From positions 1-64,000 of the forward strand of contig JAVJUV010000117.1 of NCBI GenBank assembly GCA_040220415.1: DNA of 64,000 bases, read 5' to 3'. Shown here in pieces: positions 9,615 to 18,680 of this stretch (position 1 is the stretch's first letter; each line of letters opens with the position of its first letter). The position numbers were made by a program, and so were the translations under genes. A model generated the notes under the pieces. It worked only from the letters and a program-made list of their open reading frames with translations, was not told the DNA's origin and made no database searches. This DNA comes from JAVJUV01 sp040220415. Lineage in GTDB: Bacteria > Pseudomonadota > Alphaproteobacteria > Rhodobacterales > Rhodobacteraceae.

Positions 9615-11426
9615 TTGCAGGTTCCGGGCTTCCAAGTGCCAACGCCTAGTCGATCCCCCCTCCTGCTACTGCCCGGTCAGCGGGTAACACCTCGCATCAG
9701 GCCACGCCTCCGTCCAACGGTCATCGATTTGACGCGGCACAGGCCGGATGCCAGGGCGCTGGACAGGATCGGCATTGAGACCGCTCTGAGGCATGGCATC
9801 CTTCCACTCCAACCCGCTGGCGCCGTAACTCCGGTCGCTGTTTCCCAACCAAGCGATTTTCGAGATGCACTGACCGACTTGCAGCGCGCGCTTGGACCCG
9901 TGGCCTGCTGCCTGACAGATATCTCAGAGATCCGGGCCCAGATCGTCGCCATGCGTGCGCCGACGCTCGCCAGCCGCGCGACGCAGCGTACCCTTCCCAT
10001 CGAAAGCTGCCGAAACTGGTCGATTCAGTTCGTGGGTATTCTGGCGATGATCTTCGCGCTGCTTGCAGCTGTCCTGGCCCTCCTTCGACCGGATATCCTG
10101 CTTGGAGCACTTACCGCGTGGGTCGGCTTCACACTGATCGCCGTAACTGGCCTGCGAACGATCGCCGCCGTCGCCGAGATGCGCCAGGCGGGCAGGCTTT
10201 CCCGAAACTGGAGCAGTCAGCGGCGACTGAGGCAACCGACCGACCAACAGCCTTTCATCTCACTTCTCGTCCCATTGTTCGATGAAGGCGACATCGCAAA
10301 CAGGCTCATCAAGCGGCTGGACAGGCTTGAGTATCCGCAAGACAGGCTTGAGGCACTTCTGATTCTCGAGGCTGATGATTTCCGCACCCTGGAGGCGCTC
10401 GAGGCTTCGGAATTACCGGACTGGATGCAGATCGTCCGGGTGCCTCCAGGACACGTGCGCACGAAGCCAAGAGCCATGAATTATGCCCTCGACTTCGCCC
10501 GCGGCGAGATCGTGGGCATCTATGACGCCGAGGATGCGCCGGCTCGCGACCAGTTGCTCAAGGTTGCCGATGCCTTTCGGAATGCCGGACCTGAGACAGC
10601 CTGCGTGCAGGGTGTCCTTGATTTCTACAATGCCCGGCAATCCTGGCTGACACGGTGTTTTGCCATCGACTATGCCACCTGGTTCCGCCTCGTGCTTCCT
10701 GGACTGGTCCGATTGGGTTTTGTCATACCGCTAGGCGGAACGACCGTGTTCTTCCGCCGTGATGTTCTCGACCGGCTGGGTCGATGGGACGCACACAATG
10801 TGACCGAGGATGCGGACCTGGGGATTCGTATGGCACGGCGCGGGTTTCGAGTGGCCTTCGTTGCCTCCGTGACCGACGAGGAGGCAACAGCCAAGGTTGC
10901 CCCCTGGGTCCGGCAAAGATCTCGCTGGATCAAGGGCTATGCGGTCACCTGGGCAGTACACATGAGAGACCCTCTGAGGCTATGGGGCGAACTCGGCGCC
11001 ATGCGTTTTCTCGGGTTCCAGATCCTTTTCCTGGGTACGCTCAGCCAGTTTGTGCTGGCCCCGCTGCTCTGGACTTTCTGGCTGATACCGTTCGGATTGC
11101 CCCATCCCTTGACATCGCTCTTGTCATGGCAGGTCGTGGCGGGGCTTGGGGCGACATTCCTGATCTCTGAAATCGCGACTCTTGGCACGCTGGCCGTCGG
11201 CGTGGCGACACCGAGGCATCGCTGGCTGATCAAGTGGGTTCCCTTGATGCATTTCTATTTCCCGTTGGCGGCCATCGCTTCATGGAAAGGCTGTGCCGAG
11301 CTGATTTCAAAGCCCTTCTTCTGGGACAAGACGGCGCACGGAAGCAGCATCATTCGGCCACGGGGGGATCTCTCCGCGCCGCTTCCTCGGCATCCTGACG
11401 CAGCCGCGCCTCGAAGGCCCGGCTGA
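9615..11426 (+). CDS. Membrane family 2 glycosyltransferase with GspE-like N-terminal domain
   Basis: This processive-type GT2 enzyme has about 603 residues. The N-terminus (about 40-115) looks like the GspE/PulE N-terminal domain often fused to these transferases. Two helices follow at about 138-185. The catalytic domain (about 212-440) has DAED at 304-307, EDAD at 398-401 and the QxxRW motif at 434-438 (RQRSRW). Several C-terminal helices follow. It probably polymerises or elongates an extracellular glycan at the inner membrane. The start is uncertain: TTG at 9615 is the first codon, AGGAAGGGGA lies about 17 bases upstream, and a GTG at 9636 is possible. Its 3' end overlaps the convergent GntR gene by 77 bases. 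Confidence 0.85.
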   Translation: MQVPGFQVPTPSRSPLLLLPGQRVTPRIRPRLRPTVIDLTRHRPDARALDRIGIETALRHGILPLQPAGAVTPVAVSQPSDFRDALTDLQRALGPVACCLTDISEIRAQIVAMRAPTLASRATQRTLPIESCRNWSIQFVGILAMIFALLAAVLALLRPDILLGALTAWVGFTLIAVTGLRTIAAVAEMRQAGRLSRNWSSQRRLRQPTDQQPFISLLVPLFDEGDIANRLIKRLDRLEYPQDRLEALLILEADDFRTLEALEASELPDWMQIVRVPPGHVRTKPRAMNYALDFARGEIVGIYDAEDAPARDQLLKVADAFRNAGPETACVQGVLDFYNARQSWLTRCFAIDYATWFRLVLPGLVRLGFVIPLGGTTVFFRRDVLDRLGRWDAHNVTEDADLGIRMARRGFRVAFVASVTDEEATAKVAPWVRQRSRWIKGYAVTWAVHMRDPLRLWGELGAMRFLGFQILFLGTLSQFVLAPLLWTFWLIPFGLPHPLTSLLSWQVVAGLGATFLISEIATLGTLAVGVATPRHRWLIKWVPLMHFYFPLAAIASWKGCAELISKPFFWDKTAHGSSIIRPRGDLSAPLPRHPDAAAPRRPG

Positions 11427-12018
11427 TGTGCGCCTTGAGCTCGGTGGACGCCGATTCGCCGTCGCCGCGCGCGATCGCGTCGACTATTGCTTCGTGTTCC
11501 GCCAAAGCGACTTGGCTTCTGCCCTTGGCCGCCAGCGACGTTGTCGCCATCAGCGCCATGGAACGATAGACAAGATCGAGTTGCTGCACGAGATAGCGGT
11601 TGTGCGAGGCCAGATGCACCTGGCGGTGAAACCGTCGATTGGTCCGTGCCAAAGCAACCGGATCGCCGACCCGCTTCTTGTCTTCTTCGACCATTTCCTT
11701 GAGGAAGCGCACCTCTTCATCGTTGGCGTGCCGCGCGGCCAGCTTTGCGGCCAGCCCCTCGAGTTCCGAGCGCACCATGTACAACTCGGCCATCTGGTTG
11801 TGATCGAGCGACGCAACGATCAGAGACCGCCCGTCCCGCGACAGAAGTGACTGCGTCTCCAGACGCTGAAGCGCTTCGCGGATCGGGGTACGACTTACGC
11901 CGAACCGATCCGCGAGCTCGCTTTCGACAAGTCTGTCGCCGGGGCGATACGTGCCGATATCGATGGCATGAAGAATAAGCTGGTAGGCATCCTTCTGCTC
12001 GGGTCTCGTGTCAGGCAT
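11350..12018 (-). CDS. GntR family transcriptional regulator (FCD domain)
   Basis: The 222-residue regulator has an N-terminal winged helix-turn-helix (about 10-72, with the FadR/GntR signature ESELADRFGVSRTPIREALQRL split around residue 40). A C-terminal all-helical FCD ligand domain follows (about 78-205, metal-binding histidines likely in RRFHRQVH, SHNRYL and LAEHEAI). These proteins usually sense small carboxylates and repress nearby catabolic genes. No such operon adjoins it, so its targets are unknown. Its tail overlaps the glycosyltransferase gene on the opposite strand. Confidence 0.9.
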   Translation of the reverse strand: MPDTRPEQKDAYQLILHAIDIGTYRPGDRLVESELADRFGVSRTPIREALQRLETQSLLSRDGRSLIVASLDHNQMAELYMVRSELEGLAAKLAARHANDEEVRFLKEMVEEDKKRVGDPVALARTNRRFHRQVHLASHNRYLVQQLDLVYRSMALMATTSLAAKGRSQVALAEHEAIVDAIARGDGESASTELKAHISRAFEARLRQDAEEAARRDPPVAE

Positions 12019-12113
12019 AAACCGGTCTCCTTCATGGGGTGGAGACTAAGGCCCCCGGACAAGGCGAATCAAGCATCATGGACGCCGCACCCTTGGCGCG
12101 CTAGATCACGGCC

Positions 12114-12758
12114 ATGCCCAAGGAATCCTTCTCACACGTTACCACCTGGATCTTCGACCTGGACAATACGCTTTATCCACCCGAAGCCCGGCTTTTCGAC
12201 CAGATCGAAGTGCGCATGACGGAATGGGTGATGCGGGCGTTGGGAACCGATCGGGAAAACGCCAACCGCGTCCGAAAGGATTATTGGGCGCGCTATGGCA
12301 CCACGCTTGCGGGCCTGATGCGCGAGCATGGCGTCGACCCCGCACCATACCTGACGGATGTGCACGACATAACGCTCGAGCACCTTGAGCCCGATCTCAC
12401 GTTAAAAGCCTCGATCGCAGCCCTGCCCGGGCGTCGCATTGTCCATACCAATGGTTCGGCACCTTATGCCGAGCGAGTGATCCATGCACGCGGACTGACG
12501 GGATTGTTCGACGCGATCTATGGCGTCGAACACGCAGGTTTCCTTCCAAAGCCCGAGCGCGCCGCATTCGACGCCATCGTCACGGTGGATGGTTTTGCCC
12601 CCGACCGAGCGGCAATGTTCGAAGACGATCCTCGTAACCTGGCCGAGCCGCACGCAATGGGGATGCGAACGGTTCACGTCGCGCCCGAACCAGACCCGCA
12701 AGACCATATTCACCATCACACCGACGATCTTGGCGGCTTTCTGGCGCAGTTGGTCTGA
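12114..12758 (+). CDS. HAD-family pyrimidine 5'-nucleotidase
   Basis: The 214-residue haloacid-dehalogenase phosphatase resembles the SDT1/PPM1-like pyrimidine 5'-nucleotidase group. Motif I is FDLDNTLYP (about 14-22), motif II is VHTNGS, motif III includes the lysine of FLPKPERAAF, and motif IV is MFEDDPRNL. Expected activity is dephosphorylation of UMP/CMP-type nucleotides or related phosphates in the cytoplasm. It reads toward the UbiH-like gene 42 bases downstream and may share its transcript. Confidence 0.88.
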   Translation: MPKESFSHVTTWIFDLDNTLYPPEARLFDQIEVRMTEWVMRALGTDRENANRVRKDYWARYGTTLAGLMREHGVDPAPYLTDVHDITLEHLEPDLTLKASIAALPGRRIVHTNGSAPYAERVIHARGLTGLFDAIYGVEHAGFLPKPERAAFDAIVTVDGFAPDRAAMFEDDPRNLAEPHAMGMRTVHVAPEPDPQDHIHHHTDDLGGFLAQLV

Positions 12759-12800
12759 GCACCCTTTCCCTTCTGCCCTGCCAGCCCTAGCTTCCTGCCA

Positions 12801-13994
12801 ATGAGCCAGAGGGTGGACATCTTCATATCGGGCGGCGGCATTGCCGGACTGACTGCTGCGCTCGCAATGGCGCGGCTAGGCTATTCGGTGTCTCTTGCCG
12901 ATCCGACCTCACCCGCGGTGACTGCCGAGGCAGAAGATTCAGATCTGCGATCAACTGCCTTCCTGCAGCCTGCACGTGCTCTTTTCGAGGAGTTCGGTTT
13001 CTGGGACGTACTGGAACCGCATGCGACGCCGCTGGAAACCCTTGCGGTCGTCGACTGCACGGGCGACCCGCCCCGGCCGCGCACCGAACGCGCTTTCCAG
13101 TCGTCCGATCTTGGTGCCCCTGCATTCGGATGGAATCTGCCGAACTGGCTGACCCGTAAGCTTCTGAGCGACGCCCTGGCGGCGGAGCCTCGTGTCGAAC
13201 TGCGCACGGGAACGGGATTTCGATCGATCCTTACACGAGAGCGCGAAGCGATCATCACTCTGGACGACGCCAGCCGGTTGCGCGCGAAGCTGGCCATTGC
13301 CGCAGACGGACGCGACTCGCCTCTGCGCGAGGCAGTCGGAATTCCGGCCGAAACCATGCGCTACGGGCAGAAGGTTCTGGCCTTCAACGTCACGCACGAC
13401 GTTCCGCACCGGAACATTTCGACCGAACTCTATCTTTCAGGCGGTGCCTTTACGCTGGTGCCCCTGCCCGATCACGCGGCACGACCCGCCTCGGCAGTGG
13501 TCTGGATGAATAACGGCCCGGACGCGGCGCATCTGATGTCGCTGGACGAGGGCGCATTTTCCGAAGCCGCCACGATACGATCCTGCGGCGTGTTGGGACG
13601 ATTGACACTTGCATCGGCGCGACGCATTTGGCCGGTCGTCACGCGCCGCGCTACGAGGTTGACCGCCGAGCGAACGGCCCTTGTCGCCGAGGCCGCGCAC
13701 GTTCTGCCACCGATTGGCGCGCAGGGACTGAACACCTCACTCCACGACATCCGCGCACTTGCGGACCTTGCGCGAGACATGCCGGACCATATCGGCGAGC
13801 GTGAGTGGCTTGACCGGTTTGCCCGGAAACGCGAGCGCGACATTCTGGCGCGAGCACGGGTAATCGACCTGTACAACCGGCTCTGCCGTTCGGATTATCC
13901 GCCGGTGCAAGCGCTTCGGGCTTTGGGACTGAGCGCGGTCCACGATATAGCCCCCCTTCGCAAAGGAGTCATGCGCGCGGGTCTTGGGGTCTGA
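12801..13994 (+). CDS. UbiH/COQ6-family FAD-dependent hydroxylase
   Basis: This 397-residue flavoprotein monooxygenase of the ubiquinone hydroxylase group has the dinucleotide-binding motif SGGGIAGLTAALAMARLGY (about 9-27), the NAD(P)H/FAD motif AADGRDSPLRE, and the late FAD motif AEAAHVLPPIGAQGLNTSL. It most likely hydroxylates the aromatic ring of a ubiquinone precursor at the membrane surface; UbiH, UbiF and UbiL paralogues cannot be told apart here. In the late motif, GD is replaced by AE before AAH, a small departure from the usual GDAAH. Confidence 0.85.
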   Translation: MSQRVDIFISGGGIAGLTAALAMARLGYSVSLADPTSPAVTAEAEDSDLRSTAFLQPARALFEEFGFWDVLEPHATPLETLAVVDCTGDPPRPRTERAFQSSDLGAPAFGWNLPNWLTRKLLSDALAAEPRVELRTGTGFRSILTREREAIITLDDASRLRAKLAIAADGRDSPLREAVGIPAETMRYGQKVLAFNVTHDVPHRNISTELYLSGGAFTLVPLPDHAARPASAVVWMNNGPDAAHLMSLDEGAFSEAATIRSCGVLGRLTLASARRIWPVVTRRATRLTAERTALVAEAAHVLPPIGAQGLNTSLHDIRALADLARDMPDHIGEREWLDRFARKRERDILARARVIDLYNRLCRSDYPPVQALRALGLSAVHDIAPLRKGVMRAGLGV

Positions 13995-13997
13995 AGG

Positions 13998-15128
13998 CTA
14001 CCCTGTCACCTTGTCCAGCGCCGTCTCGAACCGTTCCACGCTGGCATCGACGTCCATAAGTTTGTCGATACCAAAGAGGCCGACCCGGAAACTCTTGTAT
14101 TCCGGTCCTTCACCGACCTGAAGAGGGACGCCGGCGGCGATTTGCAGCCCCTCATTCGCGAAGGCGCGACCGCTCTGGATCTCCGGGTTGTCGGTATAGC
14201 AGACCACTACTCCGGGCGCTTCGAAGCCTTCGGCCGCGACCGAGCGAAATCCCTTTCCCGCAAGCACTGCGCGAACGCGGTCGCCCTGCTCCCATTGTGC
14301 GGCCTTCAGCCGCTCGAACCCATAGGACCGACACTCAAGCATCGTATCGCGGAAGGCCCGCAGGGCATCGGTCGGCATGGTGGCGTGGTATGCATGAGCG
14401 CCAGCCTCGTAGGCTTCCATGATCGACAGCCATTTGCCAAGGTCCATCGCGAAACTGGACGATTGGCGCGCCTTCACACGCTCGACGGCGCGCTCCGACA
14501 ACATCACTATTCCCGCCGAGGGGGAAGCCGACCAGCCTTTCTGTGGCGCCGAGATCAGCACGTCCACGCCCAGCTCTTTCATGTCGACCCAGACGCAGCC
14601 CGATGCGATGCAGTCAAGAACGAACAACCCGCCCTCGGCGTGAACGGCATCGGCGACCTTGGCAATGTACTCGTCAGGCAGGATCATGCCTGCGGAAGTT
14701 TCCACGTGAGGGGCGAATACGGCTGCCGGCTTGTTCTCTGCAATCTGCGCCACGACCTCGTCGACCGGTGCGGGCTGAAACGGCGAGCGCGTCTCGTTGC
14801 CGGTCCGCCGGGCCATCATCACATGTTCTTCCGAGGGAAGCTTCGCCGCCTCGAGTATCTGGGTCCAGCGATACGAGAACCAACCGTTGCGGATGACCAT
14901 GACGCTCTCGTCTTCGGCCAATTGCCGCGCGACCGATTCCATCGCATAGGTACCGCCACCAGGCACAAGCGCGGTTGCGTCCGCGCCGTAGACTTCCTTC
15001 AGCATGGACGAAATATCCCGCATCACTTCCTGAAATGCCGCGCTCATGTGGTTGAGCGAGCGGTCGGTGAAGACCACCGAAAATTCCAGAAGTCCGTCGG
15101 GGTCGATGTCGTTTCTCAGCGCAGTCAT
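13998..15128 (-). CDS. Class V aminotransferase (alanine-glyoxylate / serine-pyruvate type)
   Basis: This is a 376-residue PLP-dependent fold-I aminotransferase. The PLP lysine is in ISAPQKGWSASPSAG, and the cofactor-binding GGGTYAMES and VLDCIASG segments are present. The family transfers amino groups among alanine, serine, glyoxylate and related acids. The ATG at 15128 was chosen because GGAGAATTTC precedes it and the first 21 codons of the longer ORF are not family-like. It converges on the UbiH-type gene with only three bases between stops. The exact substrate pair is not determinable. Confidence 0.87.
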   Translation of the reverse strand: MTALRNDIDPDGLLEFSVVFTDRSLNHMSAAFQEVMRDISSMLKEVYGADATALVPGGGTYAMESVARQLAEDESVMVIRNGWFSYRWTQILEAAKLPSEEHVMMARRTGNETRSPFQPAPVDEVVAQIAENKPAAVFAPHVETSAGMILPDEYIAKVADAVHAEGGLFVLDCIASGCVWVDMKELGVDVLISAPQKGWSASPSAGIVMLSERAVERVKARQSSSFAMDLGKWLSIMEAYEAGAHAYHATMPTDALRAFRDTMLECRSYGFERLKAAQWEQGDRVRAVLAGKGFRSVAAEGFEAPGVVVCYTDNPEIQSGRAFANEGLQIAAGVPLQVGEGPEYKSFRVGLFGIDKLMDVDASVERFETALDKVTG

Positions 15129-15195
15129 GAAATTCTCCGTCCAGTCGCCGGGCACAATGTCGGGACAGAGCGATAAAATCACAGATCGCACCGGA

Positions 15196-16050
15196 TCAGA
15201 ACCGGCTTGTTCGCCGCATGCGCCTTACGATGCTATCGGGATCGAGAACGGCAAAATCCTCTTCCGTGACAACCGTGTTTCGCCCGGCTGATTTCGCCAG
15301 AAGCAGCGCCTTGTCGGCGCGCGCAATGAGACCGTCGATCGTCTCCCCTGCAGCGCCGCTCGCCAGACCGATACTTATGGTGACGGGAAAGGTTCTGTCC
15401 CTCAGGGTCACATCGACCGCACCAACGGCCAACCTGAAACGTTCCGCGCAACGCTTGGCGGTTCTGAGCGACGTCACGGGCAGGCAGACGATGAACTCCT
15501 CGCCTCCGTAGCGCGCCAAAACATCACCGGTGCGGCAAATCGAACCCAACCTTCGCGCTGTCTGGACAAGCACCTCATCGCCGCATTGATGCCCGTATGT
15601 ATCATTGATCGACTTGAAACGGTCGACGTCGATCATCAGCACGCTGCAACGCGGAATATCGATGGAACGGGCATCGGTGAAGAAACGCGCGCGTGTGTGA
15701 AGCCCTGTCAGCGTATCGGTGTCATTCATCCGACGAAGAGCGTGGTGTTGGTTCTGTCCCATCATGATCTGCAGACAACCCAGAAATCCCAGGCTCGCGC
15801 CAAGCCCTGCGGCGATCGTGATGGCGTGAAGAAGAATTGGCCCATACAGTTCAGGAGAAACGAAATAGCGGTAATAGCCCACCGTGCAGATCACCGCCAC
15901 ATCGGTGATAATCAAAGTCCAGAGCATAACGTCGCTCAGACGCCGCATTCTGATCTTCAGATCCACGTCAGAAAATCGCTTCCGCCAGTCTGGCACGACA
16001 GTTAGAGGAAAGAGCCTAAGGCGCCGTAAACGGCCCTGCCGCGACTCCAT
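15196..16050 (-). CDS. Membrane diguanylate cyclase (GGDEF)
   Basis: The 284-residue protein has two membrane helices (about 40-100) and then a GGDEF domain (about 120-265). The active-site loop is GGEEF, preceded at the correct spacing by RTGD, an intact RxxD inhibitory site. It should therefore make cyclic di-GMP and be product-inhibited. The first part of the domain shows DTDTLTGLHTRARF and DVDRFKSINDTYGH, the metal-binding region. The ATG at 16050 leaves a 91-bp interval to the divergent ilvC; a longer start at 16143 would overlap ilvC. No sensor domain other than the helices is visible. Confidence 0.88.
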   Translation of the reverse strand: MESRQGRLRRLRLFPLTVVPDWRKRFSDVDLKIRMRRLSDVMLWTLIITDVAVICTVGYYRYFVSPELYGPILLHAITIAAGLGASLGFLGCLQIMMGQNQHHALRRMNDTDTLTGLHTRARFFTDARSIDIPRCSVLMIDVDRFKSINDTYGHQCGDEVLVQTARRLGSICRTGDVLARYGGEEFIVCLPVTSLRTAKRCAERFRLAVGAVDVTLRDRTFPVTISIGLASGAAGETIDGLIARADKALLLAKSAGRNTVVTEEDFAVLDPDSIVRRMRRTSRF

Positions 16051-16141
16051 CTTGAATAGCAGTACCTCTGCCTGCTTGCATCCGCGGCAGGTTTCGCTAG
16101 AAGCGCTTGGAATTTTGGAATTCGGGACGAGAGGGAGCTTC

Positions 16142-17164
16142 ATGCGCGTTTACTATGATCGCGACTGCGACATCAATCTGATCAAGGACAAGAAAGTCGC
16201 CATCCTTGGTTATGGCAGCCAGGGTCACGCCCATGCGCTGAACCTGCGCGACAGCGGCGCAAAGAATATCGTGGTCGCTCTTCGCGAAGGCTCGCCCTCT
16301 GCGAAAAAGGCTGAGGGCGAAGGACTGAAAGTCATGGGGATCGCCGAGGCGGCAACCTGGTGCGACCTGATGATGTTCACGATGCCGGACGAACTCCAGG
16401 CCGATACTTATGGCAAGCTGGTCCACGACAATCTCAAAGAAGGCGCGGCTATCGCTTTCGCACATGGCCTGAACATCCACTTCGGCCTGATCGAGCCGAA
16501 AGCGGGCGTCGACGTCATCATGATGGCACCCAAAGGCCCGGGCCACACTGTGCGCAGCGAATACGTCAAAGGCGGCGGCGTGCCCTGTCTCGTGGCCGTG
16601 CACAACGATGCTTCCGGCAAGGCGCTGGAAATCGGGCTGTCCTATTGCTCGGCCATCGGCGGCGGTCGTTCGGGCATCATCGAGACGGACTTCAAGGAAG
16701 AATGCGAAACCGATCTTTTCGGTGAACAGGCCGTGCTTTGCGGCGGTCTGGTCGAACTGATCCGCATGGGGTTCGAAACGCTGGTCGAGGCGGGATACGA
16801 ACCCGAGATGGCCTATTTCGAGTGCCTCCATGAGGTGAAATTGATCGTGGACCTGATCTACGAGGGCGGCATCGCCAACATGAACTACTCGATCTCGAAC
16901 ACCGCCGAGTTTGGCGAGTATGTCTCGGGGCCGCGCATCCTGCCCCGTGACGAGACAAAAAAGCGCATGAAGGGTGTTCTGGAAGACATCCAGTCCGGCC
17001 GCTTCGTGCGCGACTGGATGACGGAATGTGCCGTCGGCCAGCCTTCGTTCAAGGCGATCCGCCGCAACAACGACGCCCATCAGATCGAGGCGGTCGGCGA
17101 GAAACTGCGCGGCATGATGCCCTGGATCAGCGCAGGCAAAATGGTCGACAAAGACAAGAACTGA
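16142..17164 (+). CDS. ilvC: Ketol-acid reductoisomerase
   Basis: IlvC converts acetolactate or acetohydroxybutyrate to the dihydroxyacids of valine and isoleucine synthesis, using NADPH and Mg2+. The 340-residue class I enzyme shows the nucleotide motif GYGSQGHAHALNLRDSG (about 25-41) and the metal and substrate carboxylates in the C-terminal knotted domain (ETDFKEECETDLFGEQ, then the MAYFECLHE region). GAGAGGGAGCTTC precedes the ATG. Single gene with a strong terminator behind it. Confidence 0.98.
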   Translation: MRVYYDRDCDINLIKDKKVAILGYGSQGHAHALNLRDSGAKNIVVALREGSPSAKKAEGEGLKVMGIAEAATWCDLMMFTMPDELQADTYGKLVHDNLKEGAAIAFAHGLNIHFGLIEPKAGVDVIMMAPKGPGHTVRSEYVKGGGVPCLVAVHNDASGKALEIGLSYCSAIGGGRSGIIETDFKEECETDLFGEQAVLCGGLVELIRMGFETLVEAGYEPEMAYFECLHEVKLIVDLIYEGGIANMNYSISNTAEFGEYVSGPRILPRDETKKRMKGVLEDIQSGRFVRDWMTECAVGQPSFKAIRRNNDAHQIEAVGEKLRGMMPWISAGKMVDKDKN

Positions 17165-17182
17165 ACATCGATCCGTTTCGAG

Positions 17183-17212
17183 AAAAAAGCCGGGCGCAAC
17201 GCCCGGCTTTTT
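17183..17212. terminator. Bidirectional terminator between ilvC and glmM
   Basis: GCCGGGCG-CAA-CGCCCGGC (17189-17207) is flanked by A6 on the left and T5 on the right, so it can end both the ilvC transcript and the convergent glmM transcript. Confidence 0.92.
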
Positions 17213-17227
17213 GTTGAGCGGCAGGCA

Positions 17228-18568
17228 TCAGACGGCTTCGACAGCCCTGACCACATCCTCCACGACGGCGGAGAGAAGAACGTCATCTTCGCATTCCGCC
17301 ATGACCCGGATCAGCGGTTCCGTGCCCGACTTGCGAATCAAAAGACGACCCGAGCCATTCAGCCGGACCTCGGCGTTCCTGATCGCTTCCTGAACAGAGG
17401 CAACTTCGAGTGGTGCTGTGGAAGGGTTGAAGCGGACATTCTTCAAGAGTTGGGGCACCGGCTGGAAAACCTGCCGCAATGCGCTGGCCCGCTTCCCTGT
17501 GCGTTTCATCTCGGCCAGGAACTGAAGCCCTGCCAGAAGCCCATCGCCGGTGGTGGCGAAGTCGGTCATCACAATATGCCCCGACTGCTCCCCACCAAGA
17601 TTGAAGCCACGCTGGCGCATCGCCTCGACCACATACCGGTCACCGACCGAGGTGCGCTTCAGTGCGATTCCCTGCTGGTCCAGATAGCGCTCCAACCCAA
17701 GGTTCGACATCACCGTCGCTACAAGTGTGTTGCCGGCCAGGCGTCCCTCGCCTGCCCAACGCGCGGCGAAGAGACCCATGATCTGGTCGCCATCCGCAAC
17801 GATCCCGTTTTCGTCCAGGATCATGATCCTGTCGGCGTCGCCGTCCAGGCATATGCCGACATCGGCGCCGTGGCCGACCACGGTTTCCGCTGCCAGCCTC
17901 GTATCGGTAGAGCCGCAGCCCTTGTTGATGTTCAGGCCGTTTGGCGACACCCCGACGGGTACCACTTCGGCGCCAAGCTCCCAGAGAACCTGCGGAGCCG
18001 CCTTGTAGGCAGCACCGTTTGCGCAATCGACCACGACCTTCAGTCCGTCCAGTGTTAGGTCCGACGGGAAGGTCGATTTCACCCGTTCAACATAGCGGTA
18101 GAGACCGTCATCAATGCGTTTGGCACGCCCGATATTGCCCGCCTCCGCAGGCTCGATCTCTCCGGCAAGAATGGCCTCGATCCCGGCTTCGGCCTCGTCC
18201 GACAGCTTGTAGCCGTCGGGCCCGAAAAACTTGATCCCGTTGTCCTCGTGCGGGTTGTGACTGGCCGAGATCATCACGCCCACATCTGCGCGCATCGACT
18301 TCACGAGCAAACCTACTGCCGGCGTCGGGACCGGACCAAGAAGCAAGACGTTCATGCCTGTCGAAGTGAAACCGGCAGTCAAGGCGTTCTCGAACATGTA
18401 GCCGGACAGGCGGGTGTCTTTGCCGATCACGACGCGATGCGCCGGAGACCCGTCGCGCCTGAAATACCTGCCTGCCGCCGCACCCAGGCGCAGCGCGGTC
18501 TCCGCCGTCATGGGATAGCTGTTCGCTCGGCCTCTTACACCGTCGGTGCCGAAAAGATTGCGTGTCAT
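17228..18568 (-). CDS. glmM: Phosphoglucosamine mutase
   Basis: GlmM interconverts glucosamine-6-phosphate and glucosamine-1-phosphate on the way to UDP-GlcNAc for peptidoglycan and LPS. It has 446 residues. The N-terminal motif FGTDGVRGRAN, the active-site phosphoserine loop MISASHNPHEDNGIKF, the metal-binding DGDADR (CLDGDADRIMI) and the phosphate-binding RKSGTEPLIRVMAE near the C-terminus are all intact. It lies upstream of, and convergent with, ilvC. Confidence 0.98.
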   Translation of the reverse strand: MTRNLFGTDGVRGRANSYPMTAETALRLGAAAGRYFRRDGSPAHRVVIGKDTRLSGYMFENALTAGFTSTGMNVLLLGPVPTPAVGLLVKSMRADVGVMISASHNPHEDNGIKFFGPDGYKLSDEAEAGIEAILAGEIEPAEAGNIGRAKRIDDGLYRYVERVKSTFPSDLTLDGLKVVVDCANGAAYKAAPQVLWELGAEVVPVGVSPNGLNINKGCGSTDTRLAAETVVGHGADVGICLDGDADRIMILDENGIVADGDQIMGLFAARWAGEGRLAGNTLVATVMSNLGLERYLDQQGIALKRTSVGDRYVVEAMRQRGFNLGGEQSGHIVMTDFATTGDGLLAGLQFLAEMKRTGKRASALRQVFQPVPQLLKNVRFNPSTAPLEVASVQEAIRNAEVRLNGSGRLLIRKSGTEPLIRVMAECEDDVLLSAVVEDVVRAVEAV

Positions 18569-18635
18569 TCGCCTGCTCTTGTTTTTTCTTCGTTCAGGAC
18601 TTTACCACGCGATGTGGTTTCGATCATCAAGAATG

Positions 18636-18659
18636 AAAAAGGCGGCCCTCTGGCCGCCT
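18636..18659 (-). terminator. Intrinsic terminator of the SleB-type hydrolase gene
   Basis: On the minus strand AGGCGGCC-AGAG-GGCCGCCT is followed by TTTTT. It sits 21 bases beyond the stop codon of the wall hydrolase gene and upstream of the glmM promoter region. Confidence 0.88.
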
Positions 18660-18680
18660 GTCTGTCGAACGCGTCACCGG

